NCBI GenBank assembly: GCA_032164245.1
Contig: JAVMKO010000021.1
Span: forward strand, 9,926,285 to 9,990,284
DNA from: Sternotherus odoratus
Taxonomy: Eukaryota > Chordata > Testudines > Kinosternidae
DNA: 64,000 bases
Direction of reading: 5' to 3'
This document shows, in pieces, positions 42,470-54,688 of this stretch (the stretch's first letter is position 1; each line of letters starts with the position of its first letter). The position numbers were made by a program, and so were the translations under genes. The notes under the pieces are model-generated. The model ran no database searches. It saw nothing but the letters and a program-made list of their open reading frames with translations, and was not told the origin of the DNA.

Positions 42470-44055
42470 CTCAGGGAGGGATGGGCAGGGATGGGCAGGG
42501 TGCAGGGCCAGCCGTGCTACCAGGGAAGGCGCCGCTGCTCATTCTGGTTGCAGGTAGAAGCCCTGGGCAGGGGGAGGGAGTGACCCTGTGGAGCTGGGGC
42601 AGGAGGGTCTCTCTAGGCTGGGTCATGGGAAAGACATTCAGCTCTTCAGGTTTCCAGCCTGGATACCTGGCTGCACCGAGGGCCTTTCCTGAGAGACACT
42701 GGGAGCCTCCCTCTGCTCTCCCGGTGCCATTCCTGGGGATTCTCCCTCCCCTCTCCCAGGAGCCCTGGTGGGTCCATCTCCTCCAGCCCATAACCAAGGA
42801 AGGGCCTGAGCACGGAACAGGGAAGCCCCCTCCCGTTTCCCATTCCAGACCCATGGTTTTTTTCTCCTTTAAAGAGGGAATCAGTTCGTTCTCCAGGCAT
42901 CGCCCCCTCCAATCTGTGTGAAATGGGGGGGGGGGGGTGACGACAGCCGTTCCCATGGGTACGTTCCAGCCTCTCCTGTGGTTTCCATGGTAGCCATTCA
43001 GGAGGTTGGAAAGTTTCCTCACCCCCCCACCCCCCATCCCCACCGGGTGTCAATAGCCTGGAAATGGGGACTGAGCAGGGACAAGGCCACGTCTGGGCCA
43101 TTGTTCCTCACGCCGCACGGCGCAAAATTCCGGCCGAGGAATTCCATGCGGCTGGGGCGGGATGAGGAGCAGGGAGCCCAGTCGAGACCCGGGAGCTGGG
43201 TGAAGCGAACCCTCCGGTGGCCTGGCCCCAGCTAACGCCTTGTTAAGGGCCCCCGGGCTGTGTAGAACTGGGCTCCTTTCAAGCACCTTTCCTAAAACGA
43301 CTTCAAAGGCCACCTGTTTACGCGTCACTTTCTGTTCCCAGCAGTGTACGGAGAGAGCGTACAGAGGACACCGCTGTGAGGAAGCTCACAGGACCGGGGG
43401 TCCCTGCCCGCAGCATCAGGGCACTGCTGTGAGGAAGCCTGCAGCCCCGGGGGTCCCAGGGCACGGCTGTGGGGCTGGACGATGTGGCTGGCAGTGGCTG
43501 GAGAGACACTGGGCCTCGCTGGCTGATCAGCTCTCTCTAGCCACCGCTAGCTCCTGAGGGGAGATGATGGGGCTGGACCCACTGAACCACCCCCTCCAAT
43601 ACACAGGCTGCAGAGAGAGTCCCTCAGGGCGCCTCAGCCAGCCTGGCACAGGATCGTAAAATGGGCGTGACCCCTCCCCACACCTCCCACCCCCTTTCCT
43701 GCCGCTGGGCCAGAGCCGGCCGCTGACTTTGTAGCCATGGGTTTGCACTTGCCAGGCAGCTAAAGAGCAAAACGAACATTGGCCCCCCCACGCTCGGTGA
43801 CTTGCAGGGCTCTTGATGGAGAGTTAGCGCAGGGGCGGCCGGACAGGGCCGGGGGAGGCGCCTGTGTTACTCCCACACGTCTCCCGCTTCCTGACATCCG
43901 GCTCCAGAGCATCCTTGGCTGCAGTTCAGGGGCCAGCATTGTGTCTGCCAAGGAAACGGGGGTGGGGCAGGAGGACTCGCTCATTGGAGGTTGTGGCTCT
44001 TGGCTCATGTATTTGCAATGGGCACTTTGCAGCCCAGTGATGAAAGAATTTCTGC
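42470..44055. other. No gene supported
   Basis: A 190-codon minus frame (43043-42471) and its neighbours are composition-driven. GCTGTGAGGAAGC motifs recur at 43370 and 43428. Confidence 0.4.
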
Positions 44056-44059
44056 TTTC

Positions 44060-44635
44060 ACCATGTGTGTGAGTCTGTGTGTGTGTGTGTGCGTGTGTGT
44101 GTGTGTGTGTGTATGCGCGCAGTCTACTGATGGGAGAATGCCACTCTCACTCTGTGCGTGTGTGCATGTGTGTGAGAATTCCACTCTGTGCGTGTGTGCA
44201 TGTGTTTGAGAATTCCACTCTGTGTGTGTGTGTGCAGCCCAGTAGTGTGAGTGTGTGTGTGTGTGTGCAGCCCACTCGTGTGTGTGTGTATGCGCACAAC
44301 CCACTGATGGGAGAATTCCACTCTCACGCTGTGTGTGTGTGTGTGCATGTGTGTGTGTGTGTGCATGTGTGTGTGTGTGCATGTGTGTGTGTGTGTGTGT
44401 GCATGTGTGTGTGCAGTCCACTCGTGTGTGTGTGTATATGCGCGCAGCCTACTGATAGGAGAATTCCACTCTCACTCTGTGTGTGTGTGTGTGTGTGCAT
44501 GTGTGTGTGTGTGAGAGAGACAATTCCACTCTGTGTGTGTGTGTGTTCATGTGTGTGTGTGTGAGAGAGAGAGACAATTCCACTCTGTGTGTGTGTGTGT
44601 GTGTGCAGCCCACGGATGGGGGAATTCCACTCCTC
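44060..44635. repeat. TG-rich minisatellite
   Basis: Runs of TG of variable length alternate with an AGAATTCCACTCT-type spacer seen eight times (near 44132, 44173, 44207, 44308, 44458, 44517, 44572 and 44621), and a CAGCCCACTGATGGG-type spacer. All Cys/Val and His/Thr frames here come from this array. Confidence 0.95.
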
Positions 44636-44716
44636 TCCGCGTCTGTGTGCGCCTGTGCGGGTGTGGGCTAGAGCAGGATCACACACACACAAGGTGAGCT
44701 GGAGGGGCTTCCTCAC

Positions 44717-44794
44717 CTGACAGGAGACATCCCCCGTTTCACTGGCATGGGGCCAGGAATTCTGGTCAAACTTTAATGATAAATCCAGAGTCCG
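44717..44794 (-). CDS. Candidate internal exon, unidentified
   Basis: A 78-base phase 0-0 exon has a good acceptor (CCTTTCCCACACAG) and donor (CAG|GTGAGG), reading RTLDLSLKFDQNSWPHASET and six more residues. The other two frames have stops. It does not join in frame with the candidate at 42454 unless another exon intervenes. Confidence 0.28.
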
Positions 44795-44799
44795 CTGTG

Positions 44800-47530
44800 T
44801 GGGAAAGGAGGCCGCGCGCGAGAGGTGAGTGCCCTGGAAGAAGGCGGCAGCGTCTTCGCTCACTGCCAAGGATGGGTGAGACTGACCGACCGCCATGCTC
44901 GAAAGACCGTTCCAGTCAGCGGTGGCAAAGCTGTTCACACAGCACCTCTGTGGGTTGCATGGCCTGCTGGATTAGATGGGAAAATTATGGATGGTGTGGG
45001 ATGCGGGATTGCTCTCCGGAGACACCCTGAGCCCCAGCAACTCACCCAGGGCTGCCCATTTTCCTGCGACCTGCTGCTGGAAATAGTTGAACATCTGGTG
45101 AAGGTCAGGAGAACCTGTGGTCAGCACCACTGCAGAGAGCGTTACTGAGAGATGGTGCCACCATCGCGGGTGGAGAAACTCCTCTGGCTCTGAACACCTT
45201 GGTCCACAGTTGCTCTGCACCTCAATCCTGATCTGCAGCTTCCCTGGCTATTCCAGCCTGGAGGCCGCCCGTCTAGTGTCTCTGTTGCGATAGAGAACTC
45301 AACCTGCTTCTCCCCGGCCTTGAGCTCTTCCTGGGCAGAAGCCACGGTGCACTAAACTGTGAGTGGTTTGGAGTCCTCAGGCCAAAACCCACTGGGTCAC
45401 AATGGGGCGGCATCATCTCCCCATGTCACAGCGTTGGTGTTAGGGGGCAAAGACCAGCCCCATTTAAACCAGGGGGGATTAACCATGCCCCCGGGCTTGA
45501 GAGGAACTCTGGAGCTCTCCTCCCGGCTCCACTCGGACTACTGCTAGCAAGGAGAGCTGTGCAACTGCTAGAGTCCAGAGGTCCATGGGGCCCATTCAGA
45601 ACGTGGGGGCCAGGGGACCGTGGCCCTCCCACTTTTCACCCGCCATAAGGGTGAGCAATTGTGGGGGGTGGGAGGGAGGAGCAAGTGGGGGGTGGGATTT
45701 GGGGGGGGGGGAGGCAGTGCAGGAGCGGGGCCTTGGGGGAATGGATGCCGTGGGGGCAGCACTGGTGGCCCCTGCACACTTTTAAGGACCCATTGCTGGC
45801 CTGGTCCGCTCCTCATTCCTCAGCCAGGCTCTTAGCTGCAGAAGGGATCAGTACCCGGGGAGCAGTGCGTGGCCAGGGGCCGGCTACCAGGTTACCTATT
45901 TGGCATCATCACAAAGGTCCAAGCCAGTCCCTTCTGGTGTTATTCAGAAGAGCAAAGTGAGAACGCCCAGCTCGCACGAGGGAGCTTGCAGGGGATTGGA
46001 CAGAGTAGAGGGGAATAAAACCTGGGGTGGCTGTTCTGAATCCGCTCGAAATTCATGAAATCTGCTCCCCTGCTGCTGACTGTCACTAAATCCAGCTAAT
46101 GCCCAGCACCGGCCTTTCTGCTCCTCCCCCTCCCCTTCCAGCCCCTTTCTCCTCCCCCTTCCTTCCTCCGAAAATCAAATCAAAACTCCCTATAGTCTTG
46201 GCTCCCCCAAGGCCAGTCTGCTGGGACACAAGCCAGGCCAGGCTTCCTATTGGACTAAACAATGTTGCATTCCTTATAGCCTTTTATAGCCTTCCGGATG
46301 GATGATGGGCTGAGTGGCGCTCGTCCTGCTGTCTCGTGCCATTCTCCCAGGGCCTCACCGATCTTTTTTGTACTGGAAAGTCTCTTAGATCCTCAGGCTC
46401 CCACCCCCTGAGCGCTTGGATGATGGAGTAAAAAAAAACCCTCTTGGTTCTGATGCTTTGTGTCACATTTGGCTGTATCTTTGGTCTTTCCTCTTGAGAG
46501 TTTGATGGTCCTGTCTGGCCTTAAAGTCTGTGTTCCCCCATTGTACTCTGCATCCCCCATTTCCAGCGGGCGCTCAGGGAGTCTATGTTTGACAAGGGCC
46601 TGTCTCTGTTTTGTATACTTCCCTGTAGCAAGGTAGTTTGCAGGTCTGTAAACAGAACCTGGATCTCATGATTTTTTTTTCCAGGCTGATTGTTTCACCT
46701 GGTGACTGTTTTGTCTCCCTAGGTCTTTGTTCGCTTGTTGGGTGGGGCTGTTTGCTCTGCTGGCCCGGAGGCTGACACTCAGAAAGCCTGACCAGGGAGT
46801 GCATTTGTCTAGCATTAATTTTTGATCCTCTGGTGCTTTGTGCTACAGGGTTGGAGTTGGCACCACCAGTTTTTTTGTGCTAATCCAGGGGTTTCAACCA
46901 AGTTGTCCTGTAGTTTTCAGAATACTGATGTACTAGTATTTGTTGGCCAGACTGCAGGTTTGTCCCATTCAGGGTAGCCTGCTCACGAGACTTGAGGTGT
47001 GCAGTGTCTCATCTTGGGTTGGACTATGACCCTCCACCAGAGTATGATCCCAGGTTGTTGCTGTCATGGTGTAGAAAACACACAGCGCTTCTCTCTCTTG
47101 GACTGTTCTCACAGCCCTTGCGAGTCACACTGGGGACTCGCTCTGCTCCTATGAAGGGTCCTTTGATTTTTGTTTGTTTGGGGGCTTGACCTATTGCTGT
47201 TCTTTTCCAGGCTGTTTCCTGGGGCCTGTACGCTGCATCTTTTCTCCAGCAGGAGGCGCCATGCTCAGCGGGTAACAACACAACGAGATCATCCGCAGAG
47301 AGAAGACAGTCCCGGATTTGGGGCGCAGAAGGGGATAACACAGGCCTCTCACCGTTGGATGCACCAGAGGGGTGAGGAAGAAGCTGCAGCCCTGCTCTTC
47401 TTCCCTCTTGTTTGAAGACGCTGGTTTTGCACAACGTCTGTTTACATCCTGCTGTGGACAGGCGGGGAGACGGATTCAGCTTTGCCCCGAAATCCACACT
47501 GCAGGACTTCAGAAGGCACCTTGGCTGGGA
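44800..47530. other. No gene supported; decayed repeats
   Basis: 45020-45160 (minus) has an exon-like block QMFNYFQQQVAGKWAALG before a GTGAGT donor, but it lies in what looks like an interspersed repeat and does not join its neighbour in frame. 46505-46535 carries a CR1 tail scrap. 46200-47450 has the texture of a decayed retroelement, not identified. Confidence 0.35.
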
Positions 47531-47531
47531 G

Positions 47532-47601
47532 TAGGGTGATCAGATGCCCCGATTTTATAGGGACTGTCCCGATTTTTCACACTTGCTGTCTGGTCACCCT
47601 A
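47532..47601. mobile_element. 70-base hAT-like micro-MITE
   Basis: Ends TAGGGTGATCAGA and, reverse-complemented, TAGGGTGACCAGA, flanked by GCTGGGAG (47524-47531) and GCTGGGGG (47602-47609), an 8-bp duplication with one mismatch. The interior is GCCCCGATTTTATAGGGACT and on. Confidence 0.72.
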
Positions 47602-47729
47602 GCTGGGGGCAGCCCTACACATCCGCCTTCCCTGGGGGACACAGACGGAGACTTTCCTTCTCCTTCGCTTTTGTTTATGGGTGCTCCTTAATAAGAGTCT
47701 CTGGGTTGCAGGTATCCTGGCCTGCTGCC

Positions 47730-48150
47730 GCCTCTGTAGTTACTCCGGTCCATGGTGTCCCTCTCCCGGGGTAACCGCTCCCCCGAGGCAGGTCCAGGGA
47801 AGTGTCTGAATGGAACCTGACTTGTCTTGGGCTGGGCCAACCCCTGTCCTGTCCTTCCTCCAGGCTGCAGCGCTGGCGGGTTTGACTTCCTGCAGGTTAG
47901 TTGTCCCCGCCCCATCCCCCACTTTTCTCCCCTCCTCCCCATTCCCCCCCAGCGCTCCCAGGTTCTCAGGGCCCCAATGACTGGAAATTCCCCTGCTCCT
48001 GACTCCAGGGAGCCCCATCCTGGAGCGGGACCCTGCAAGAGGAACAGCTCTCTGCTGCCCACTAGTGCCAGCAGCTGGAACTCCCAGCTGGTAGGGATTT
48101 GGGGTGCAGGGAGTCCTTTCACACATCTGCAAGGCAGCCTTTCCTCCTCC
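47730..48150 (+). repeat. Diverged direct repeat, copy A
   Basis: Shares an ordered series of blocks with 52150-52585: GGTAACCGCTCC, CTTGTCTTGGGCTGGGCCA and CCCACTAGTGCCAGCAGCTG. Confidence 0.75.
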
Positions 48151-48159
48151 ATTCTCCGC

Positions 48160-51100
48160 CCCCCCCAAAGGATCGCCAGGAGCTAACTCCTTCGGGGTGG
48201 GGGGATCCTGGGAGCTAATCCTGAAAGCTCCGGGTCCGCAGGGTTGCAAGGCTCCCCAGGATCCATAGTGGCTGCTCTGGGGCAGTCACAAAAGCCCCCC
48301 CCGTTCCAGGAGCAGCCTGCCTCCGAAAGCCCTGCCTGTCCGGCTGCAGCGATGGGAACACGCGGCTGGGAACGGGCCCTCTGTTTCCATCGCTTCTGGC
48401 CTGGCCTGTGAGCGGATGTCTGGCCATGACAGATCCTATAGCACAGAATGGGGTCTGGCCTGGCTGGAGACCGGCATGCACAATTGCCCTCTGCCTCCCC
48501 GACTCTCCTCTGCTTTCCCCTTTGCAGCTGCGGGGAAACTGGGGGGGACATTGCCGGACACTGATCCGCATGTTCCACGCCATAGGGACTGATGATGTGA
48601 TCTTCCCTATCTCCCGCTGGCGAGGAGCATGCATGCTGGATGTCTCTGCCCACTGGCCCAGCTGACCCCCTGCCCGTGTTTCTTGCCCTCTGTCCCACCC
48701 TGGCCCCATGGCTGTGCTCATGTGTCCTCCGCTCTCCCTCCGCGGCTGCAGCCTCAAACCAGCCTTAATTCCATGCTGCCTCTGTGGGACCCTGAGTGGT
48801 CGCTGCCCTCCAGCGGGCGAGGGTATGGTCACAGAGACAGGTTGGGGCAGGGGGCTCATGCCTAAGCTGCACTGAGCTGAATTTGAGGCCTGTTTGCAGG
48901 ATGGGGGGGGGGGGCACTCTGGGACGAGACCCCTTTGCAGAAGTACTGGGCTTTGTGCAGCTCCCGGGCCCCATTCTGGTGGGATGAGGGTTGGCGCGGG
49001 TGCAAGTCACACCCCACCAGCTGGACGTTCCCCGACCTGCAGGCAGCTCGTGTGACAAGGGTGCTGGGCGACAGACTGGAGAGAGCCCCCCCCCTCTGGG
49101 TGGGATGTGGGGGACCCGCTCCCTTCATTTCCCCCTCCCTTTGGGTCCCCATCTGCCAAGTCCCGCTCTTGAGAGGCCCTGGCAAGCCTGCATGGCCTGG
49201 GGGGGGGGGGCGCTCTGGGTTGGCACGGCCAAGGGCTGCAGGGTTTGTGGGGGAGGTGGCCCAATGCGGGGGTGGCTGGTGGGGGCGGGGGGGGAGGGGC
49301 ACTGCTGCTTTCCTCTAGGCATTTTTAATTACCCTGGAAATAAATCTGCGCTCGGCTGTTGCTGTGGAAACAACCGGTGGCTTGGCTTTGCAGCATCCCT
49401 CAGCCGGTCTAGTTCGTTAACCTCCCAGAAGCCACAGGCAGCTTTTGGGAGAGCAAGAGGGCATGTGAGCCCAGGCATGGGGCAGGGGGAGACTCCCCCA
49501 TGGGGCTCGGGGGGGGCAGGCTCTATGATGAACAGGGAGGCTGAATCGCTGCTTCTGCACAGGGCTCACTGGGCCTGCCCCTGGGTAGCACTCGGCAGGC
49601 CGAATAGGAACCTCTGTCTAACCCCCAGGTAATGCAGGGGCTAGTGTTGGTCTGGAGTGTGAAAGGGGGGGGGGACCCTGAGGGCCAGAGCTGTGCTGGC
49701 AGCACCCCCCCCCCCCAGGCAGACGTGGTATGTTCCAGCTTCTTGCTCTGCTGGGGATACACCAGTCCGCCTCCCGGGGTCTGCAGAGGGAATCGGGGGG
49801 GTGGGGTGGGGGGCTGTAAAAAGCCAGTGCTGCAAGCCCCTGCCCTGCCCCGCCGGCTCCCTTCGCGGAGGAACGTTCACCGCCGTGGAACCAACTCGGC
49901 TATTTATTTAATCTCTGGGCTAAGACCTTTCTTAGTTCATCTGCAATAATCTTGCTGGCACAGATGGTGCTGGGGTGGCCTAGATAGCCAGCGGGAGCCC
50001 TAGGAGCAAAGCATGCTGGGGCCAGTGGCTGGATTGCCTGCACGCCCCCCCCCACCCTCCCCACATGGGTCGCTGGCTTCCCAAAGCGTCACCTCCAGGG
50101 AGGACTCACACCAGGCCAGTAGCTGCAGAGCCCAGCTGGGCTCTGTGGCCTCACCTGCCCTGGGCGTTTTCTTACTGCTCAAACCCCTGTAGGCGCGCAA
50201 GGGGGGACAGGGCGTGTCTGGGCTGCAGGGTTTGACCCGCCGTCTCAGCTAGGCTGGCCCTGAGCAGGGGAGGGACGGCGGGGTAAAGCGACCAGGCCCG
50301 TCCCACCCATCTGGGGCAGCTGCACCTGGGGAAATGGTGAGCGAATTGCTGGCAGCTGCTCACTCCTCATAGCTGCAGTGGTGTCCTTCCACCACTGCCT
50401 GAGGCGGCTCACTACTGCTGCCCATTTTCTGGCATCAGCGCCCGCAGGGAAATCAGAGGGGCATGCTCTGTGCCTGGCTGGGAGCAGGCTGGCACTGGCT
50501 CCGTGCGGCAGGGAGTCACGCAGCCGTGCACTGGTGCTGAGCCTGGTCCCGTCCGTGGGTACACAGGGGCACACTGAGTTGCCCTGGATGTGCTGGCATG
50601 CACGCAGCTGCGGGCCAGGCCCTCCCGAGCGGCAGCGTGCTTTGCCGCCGGCCCCAATGCTTCGCCCGCCGCGCCGGCAGCAGGAGGCACGTGGCGGTGC
50701 CAGGCGCCCTGTGGGCCCAGGCTGCTCTGCAGAGCCCCGCGTCGGAAACGCGGCGCGCACGCTGCGGGCTGAGCCCGCCTGGCTCGCTGCACGTGTGACC
50801 CAACTTACAGTTGAGCCCAGCGCTTTAGCGGGGCACGGCTCTCGCCAGCCCCCGCCTCTAGACACGCTGCTCTGCCCTAGGCCCAAGGGGCGCTGGTGCC
50901 GCAGCAAGGGCTCGGCCGTGCAGCCGAAGTAAAGCAAATGCAGCCTGGGGCTGGCGGACCGGGGCTGGGGGGGGAGGCAATCTTAGGGCTATTGTCGCCC
51001 CTGCATATAGAGGCTGGAAAAACACAATGCCACCTGCTGCAGTCCCTGAGCCTGGGGCATGGCAGGGGCGCCACCTAGTGGTCGGTTGTACAAGCAGCAC

Positions 51101-52140
51101 CTTCAGGTAAAAAAGCCAGGGGCCCTTGGACTAAACACGTGCCGCCAGCCTAGCCCCGCCGCCATGCCAGGAGCTGGGCACTTGGCGGGCAGAGGGGTGT
51201 GTGTGTGAGATGTTGCAGCTGCGCCACATGACCTGCATTGCCCACTCATGCGCGCAGGCTCACAGGTGTCGCGTCAGCCGGGGGCGAGGCCTGGCGGTGT
51301 AACGGGCACCCCCCCCCCCCCCCGGAGTATTAACAATGTTAATTGCAGGCCCGTAGCACCTAGGGAGGGACCCAGTCAGGGACAAGGCCCACGCTGGGCT
51401 AGGCTCGATTCAGCAGGAGCCTACAAAGCCAGGCCCGGCTCCAAGGGGCTCTCACTCGCTTGCACGCCCGTTTTGCGCGCCTCTCTTAGCGAACGTGGCG
51501 GCTTTGCACGTGCTGACGGGATCCAGCCAATGCAGCCCTGTGTTTTCCTGGTCAGCTCATTTTCTAGCCCTAGTTTCTGGCTGCTCCTCCCTGCCCATTA
51601 CAAACTGTGGCACCTCTTGTTCCTCTAATTGCCGGCTGGCTGGAGTTGGGTGATGAGCTCCCAGGAGGTTGGGATGGTGGTGCGGGGCCCTTTGACCAGT
51701 ATATTACAGCTTCTGTCCAACCGATCACCCCTTAGCACTTGCTCCCCAGCCACCCGCTTGTGCCTGGGTTGGTGGTGTCTCCGCACTGAGTCTGCCCGCC
51801 TGAGGGACAAGGCTGGGCACCAAGCCCTTAGCCTGCTGAAGTTCTGGGACAGCTGCCATGCACCCAGGCTTACGGGGGTACCTGTCCATCAAATGTTGGG
51901 AAGCGGGCACTGGGAGGAATCCAGGGTCACCATGTATTTGGCATGCTACCTTGCAGCACCACCGTCTCCCCTGCCCTCCCCTCTGCCAGGCCAATGCACC
52001 CGCCATCATGCTGGGCAGCGGGCGGGGTTTCCTTTTCACATTTGTTTCCGGGGCACTCATTACAAAGTGTTGCTGGGGGGCAGCTGGCAGGGGTGTGTGG
52101 GAGGGGGTGCGAGATTACCGGGTAGGTGTCGTGGCCTTCA
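48160..52140. other. GC-rich stretch, no supported gene
   Basis: Long overlapping frames on both strands follow from composition, for example 50937-50245 minus (230 codons). A CpG-rich patch lies at about 50580-50790. A/T-richer pockets at 49320-49440 and 49890-49960 might be regulatory. Confidence 0.4.
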
Positions 52141-52149
52141 GTTGCAGCG

Positions 52150-52585
52150 ATCTCTGTCGTTACTTGGGTCGGCCCTGCGCCCTCCCTCCGTGTCAGGGTA
52201 ACCGCTCCTGCTGAGGCCAGTCCAGGGCCGTGTCTACACTAGACCTGCCTTGTCTTGGGCTGGGCCAGCCCGTCCTAGCCTTCCTCCCGGCAGCAGTGCT
52301 GGGGGCTTTGACTTTCTAGAGGTCTCCCCTCCCCCTTACGCACCAGGGCTCCCTGGTCCCTTTGTTCCAGGCCCTTTGAATGGCCCCAGTCACCTCTCCC
52401 TGCTCCTGCCTGTAGCCAGCTGCCTCCTTCAGCGGAAGACATGCCTGGCTTTGACAGAGTGATCATCACTCCATGCTGAAAGACCAGGGGAGGAGCAGCC
52501 TTCTGCCGCCCACTAGTGCCAGCAGCTGGCACTCCCGCCAGCAGGTATTGGGGCTGAAGAGTGCCTTGCACACAGCAGTGGCACA
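52150..52585 (+). repeat. Diverged direct repeat, copy B
   Basis: Same block order as copy A about 4.4 kb to the left, with small insertions including a GTGTCTACACTAG stretch. Both copies keep a minus-strand frame reading GVPAAGTSG, which may be chance. Confidence 0.75.
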
Positions 52586-53085
52586 CAGCTGAGGAAAGAC
52601 TTTGGGTTCTGGTCGGTTTGGACAACTCTCAGGCCTGTTTTTTAAAGGTAAGAGGCTAAGGAAATTATAAAGAGGAGATTTGTGTCCTTGTTTGATTTTT
52701 TGGGTGCTGCATGAGGAGGCCTGGATTTAAAAAAACAACAGTTGCTTGCTTTTCGTTTTCAAAGCAGGAATGTCAAGGCTGGTCTTCTCGTGAAGACTTC
52801 GAGCTCCCAAGGGGCTCTGTGAATCCCTTCATTGAAAGGGCAGGGTTGCTTTCCCTTCACTAAAGTTCCCTTCACTACAGCTAAACAAACAGCTGCTACC
52901 AGCAACAATCTGTCCCCTTCCTCCTTCCTCTGATTTTACTTTTGTGATGTCGTTTGTTGCACTAGGTCTCCAACAGCACAGAAGACTCCAGCCTAGGCCC
53001 AACTTGAACTTCTAGTGCAGAGGAATAAAATCAATGAAGGAAGCTGGAGGGAGAGGGGGACACTTGGTTTTAAAAGAACAAAATC

Positions 53086-53110
53086 AATAAAAAGACAAAT
53101 GCAATTTATT
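53086..53110. other. Two facing poly(A) hexamers
   Basis: A plus-strand AATAAA at 53086-53091 is followed 13 bases later by a minus-strand AATAAA at 53110-53105. This can be chance in A/T-rich sequence or the meeting point of two converging transcripts. No plus-strand gene was recognised to its left. Confidence 0.3.
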
Positions 53111-53779
53111 TTTCCATTGCAGGTCACTATGAAATGACTGGAGCAGTTTCAAAGCTTAGCTTACATCGGTTGTAACTTCCACATGGTTTGCCTGGCAAAT
53201 ACTACTTTAAAGGCAGCTGTTTAAGGGATTTATTCTGTAGAAATTGCCAAACAGTAGGAGAGTCGCTTGAATGATAGATTACCCCAGATCACGAGTACTT
53301 ACAAAATGTCTTGAATCACTAACTTACCCTGCTGCAAAAACATAGTTAAGCATTAATTGAAAACAACGTCCCCATGAAGTTGAGACACGTGAATCACACA
53401 ATATAAAACTCCCAGCAGTGAGCCAGTTAGAAATACACATGGAGCCCGGCAGGTACTAGGGCTGCATCCACTGGTTCTGTGTGTTCAAAGCCATACAGAA
53501 CCTTTCCACTCTCTTTTCAGAGGGCCAGGGTCAGGGCAAGTATAAAATAGGATAAAAAAAAAAGAGAACCTCAAATATTTCCATTTGGTAAAATACCAGA
53601 GGTTTGGGGTTTAGAATGGAGTGTTTGCAACCCTCCCTCTGCAAAGGCAGTGGCCACAAACTCCCCGAGCAAAGGGCTGTGATGTGCGTGAGACCCACAG
53701 CGTAAATCTGGCCAGGCTCTTTGAATTGCAGTGTAAACCCAGCCCCAAAGGGAGATAGGAAAAGTAGAGGGTTAATTCC

Positions 53780-53965
53780 CCTAAGGCTGTCTACACAAGG
53801 ATTGCTTTACTGGTATGCTACAGTAGCAAAGCACTTCCAGTAATACCTGCAAAGCTGCACTCTGTGCCACAGTAGTAAAGCCACACCTACCCACAGGCAA
53901 ATCAAGCCATATATGTAACAGCAGTTTCACCAGTATAGCGGTGTCTACACTAGGAGCTTCTGCCA
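53780..53965. repeat. MITE with TCTACAC terminus
   Basis: 'AAGGCTGTCTACACAAGGAT' at the left and 'GGTGTCTACACTAGGAGCTT' at the right bracket a body with 'CAGTAGCAAAGCACTTCC'. It lies in the presumed TMEM39B 3' region. Confidence 0.5.
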
Positions 53966-54688
53966 GCTCTGTAGATCAGGGATCACTTCTTTTCACACTC
54001 CTGACCATCACGGCTAGGCCAAATGATGTCTGTAAGGTAAGCACAGCCATACTTTAATCATTGCAGGGAGTGGCAGTTAGAGGGAGGGAAAGCAGGCTTC
54101 GTTGGTTTTTAAAATGTGATTTTTAAACCAGATGGTGTACTCAAGGCCTAAGAGAAGAAAATTTCACTGATCCGAATCATCAGGTTCTAAATAGATGAAG
54201 TTAAAGTGGCAGGACCCTCTTCGATGGGCGTTTATTTTGATTTAAGCTAAATCACAGGAAGGCACTCAACACAAAGGGCCATGCTGAGTAAGTACAACCT
54301 CCTCCTGCACACAAGGCCTTCGGCTCCAGTGTTCCCAACCAACAAGCCCACACTGATCTATTCATTCCTCCCCAAACTCCACAGGCAGACCCCTCCCATC
54401 CTCCTCCTCCCCCACAGATAAACAGCATTTGCACCTGTCAAGAACGGAGGTTCAGAATCATCTGTTAATGCAAAGATGCCCTCTAAATAAAGACAGGATG
54501 TGGAAGGCTTATTGTTTGATGCGGCTAAATAAACACACAAACAGCTGTTGGAAGTACAAAAATATGTTTTTTTCCCTTTTAATTACATCAGTTATCAAAG
54601 AAAAAAGCAGTGGTAACAAAAATACAAAGCTCTGAGGTTGTTTGTGGTTTTGTTGTTTTTTGTAATACAAGCTGAGCAGCAGCGCGAT

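Larger units (their letters stand above)
52600..54688 (-). other. Presumed TMEM39B 3' untranslated region and downstream flank
   Basis: No coding exon was found. Minus-strand poly(A) signal candidates are ATTAAA (54583-54578), AATAAA (54236-54231) and AATAAA (53110-53105). The stretch is less GC-rich and contains fewer old repeats than its left neighbour, apart from a MITE near 53780-53965. I could not decide which signal is used. Confidence 0.5.

Noticed and set aside
42471..43043. 190-codon minus-strand frame
   Set aside because: Low-complexity Gly/Pro/Arg composition, no splice sites in phase.
44005..44564. Long Cys/Val and His/Thr frames
   Set aside because: Dinucleotide repeat translation.
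45020..45160. Exon-like block QMFNYFQQQVAGKWAALG before a GTGAGT donor
   Set aside because: It does not join the 44.7-kb candidate in frame and the surroundings look like an interspersed repeat.
50245..50937. 230-codon minus-strand frame with a segment faintly like a Myb/SANT domain
   Set aside because: The resemblance (RLRQWWKDTTAAMRS) is too short and the other strand is open too.
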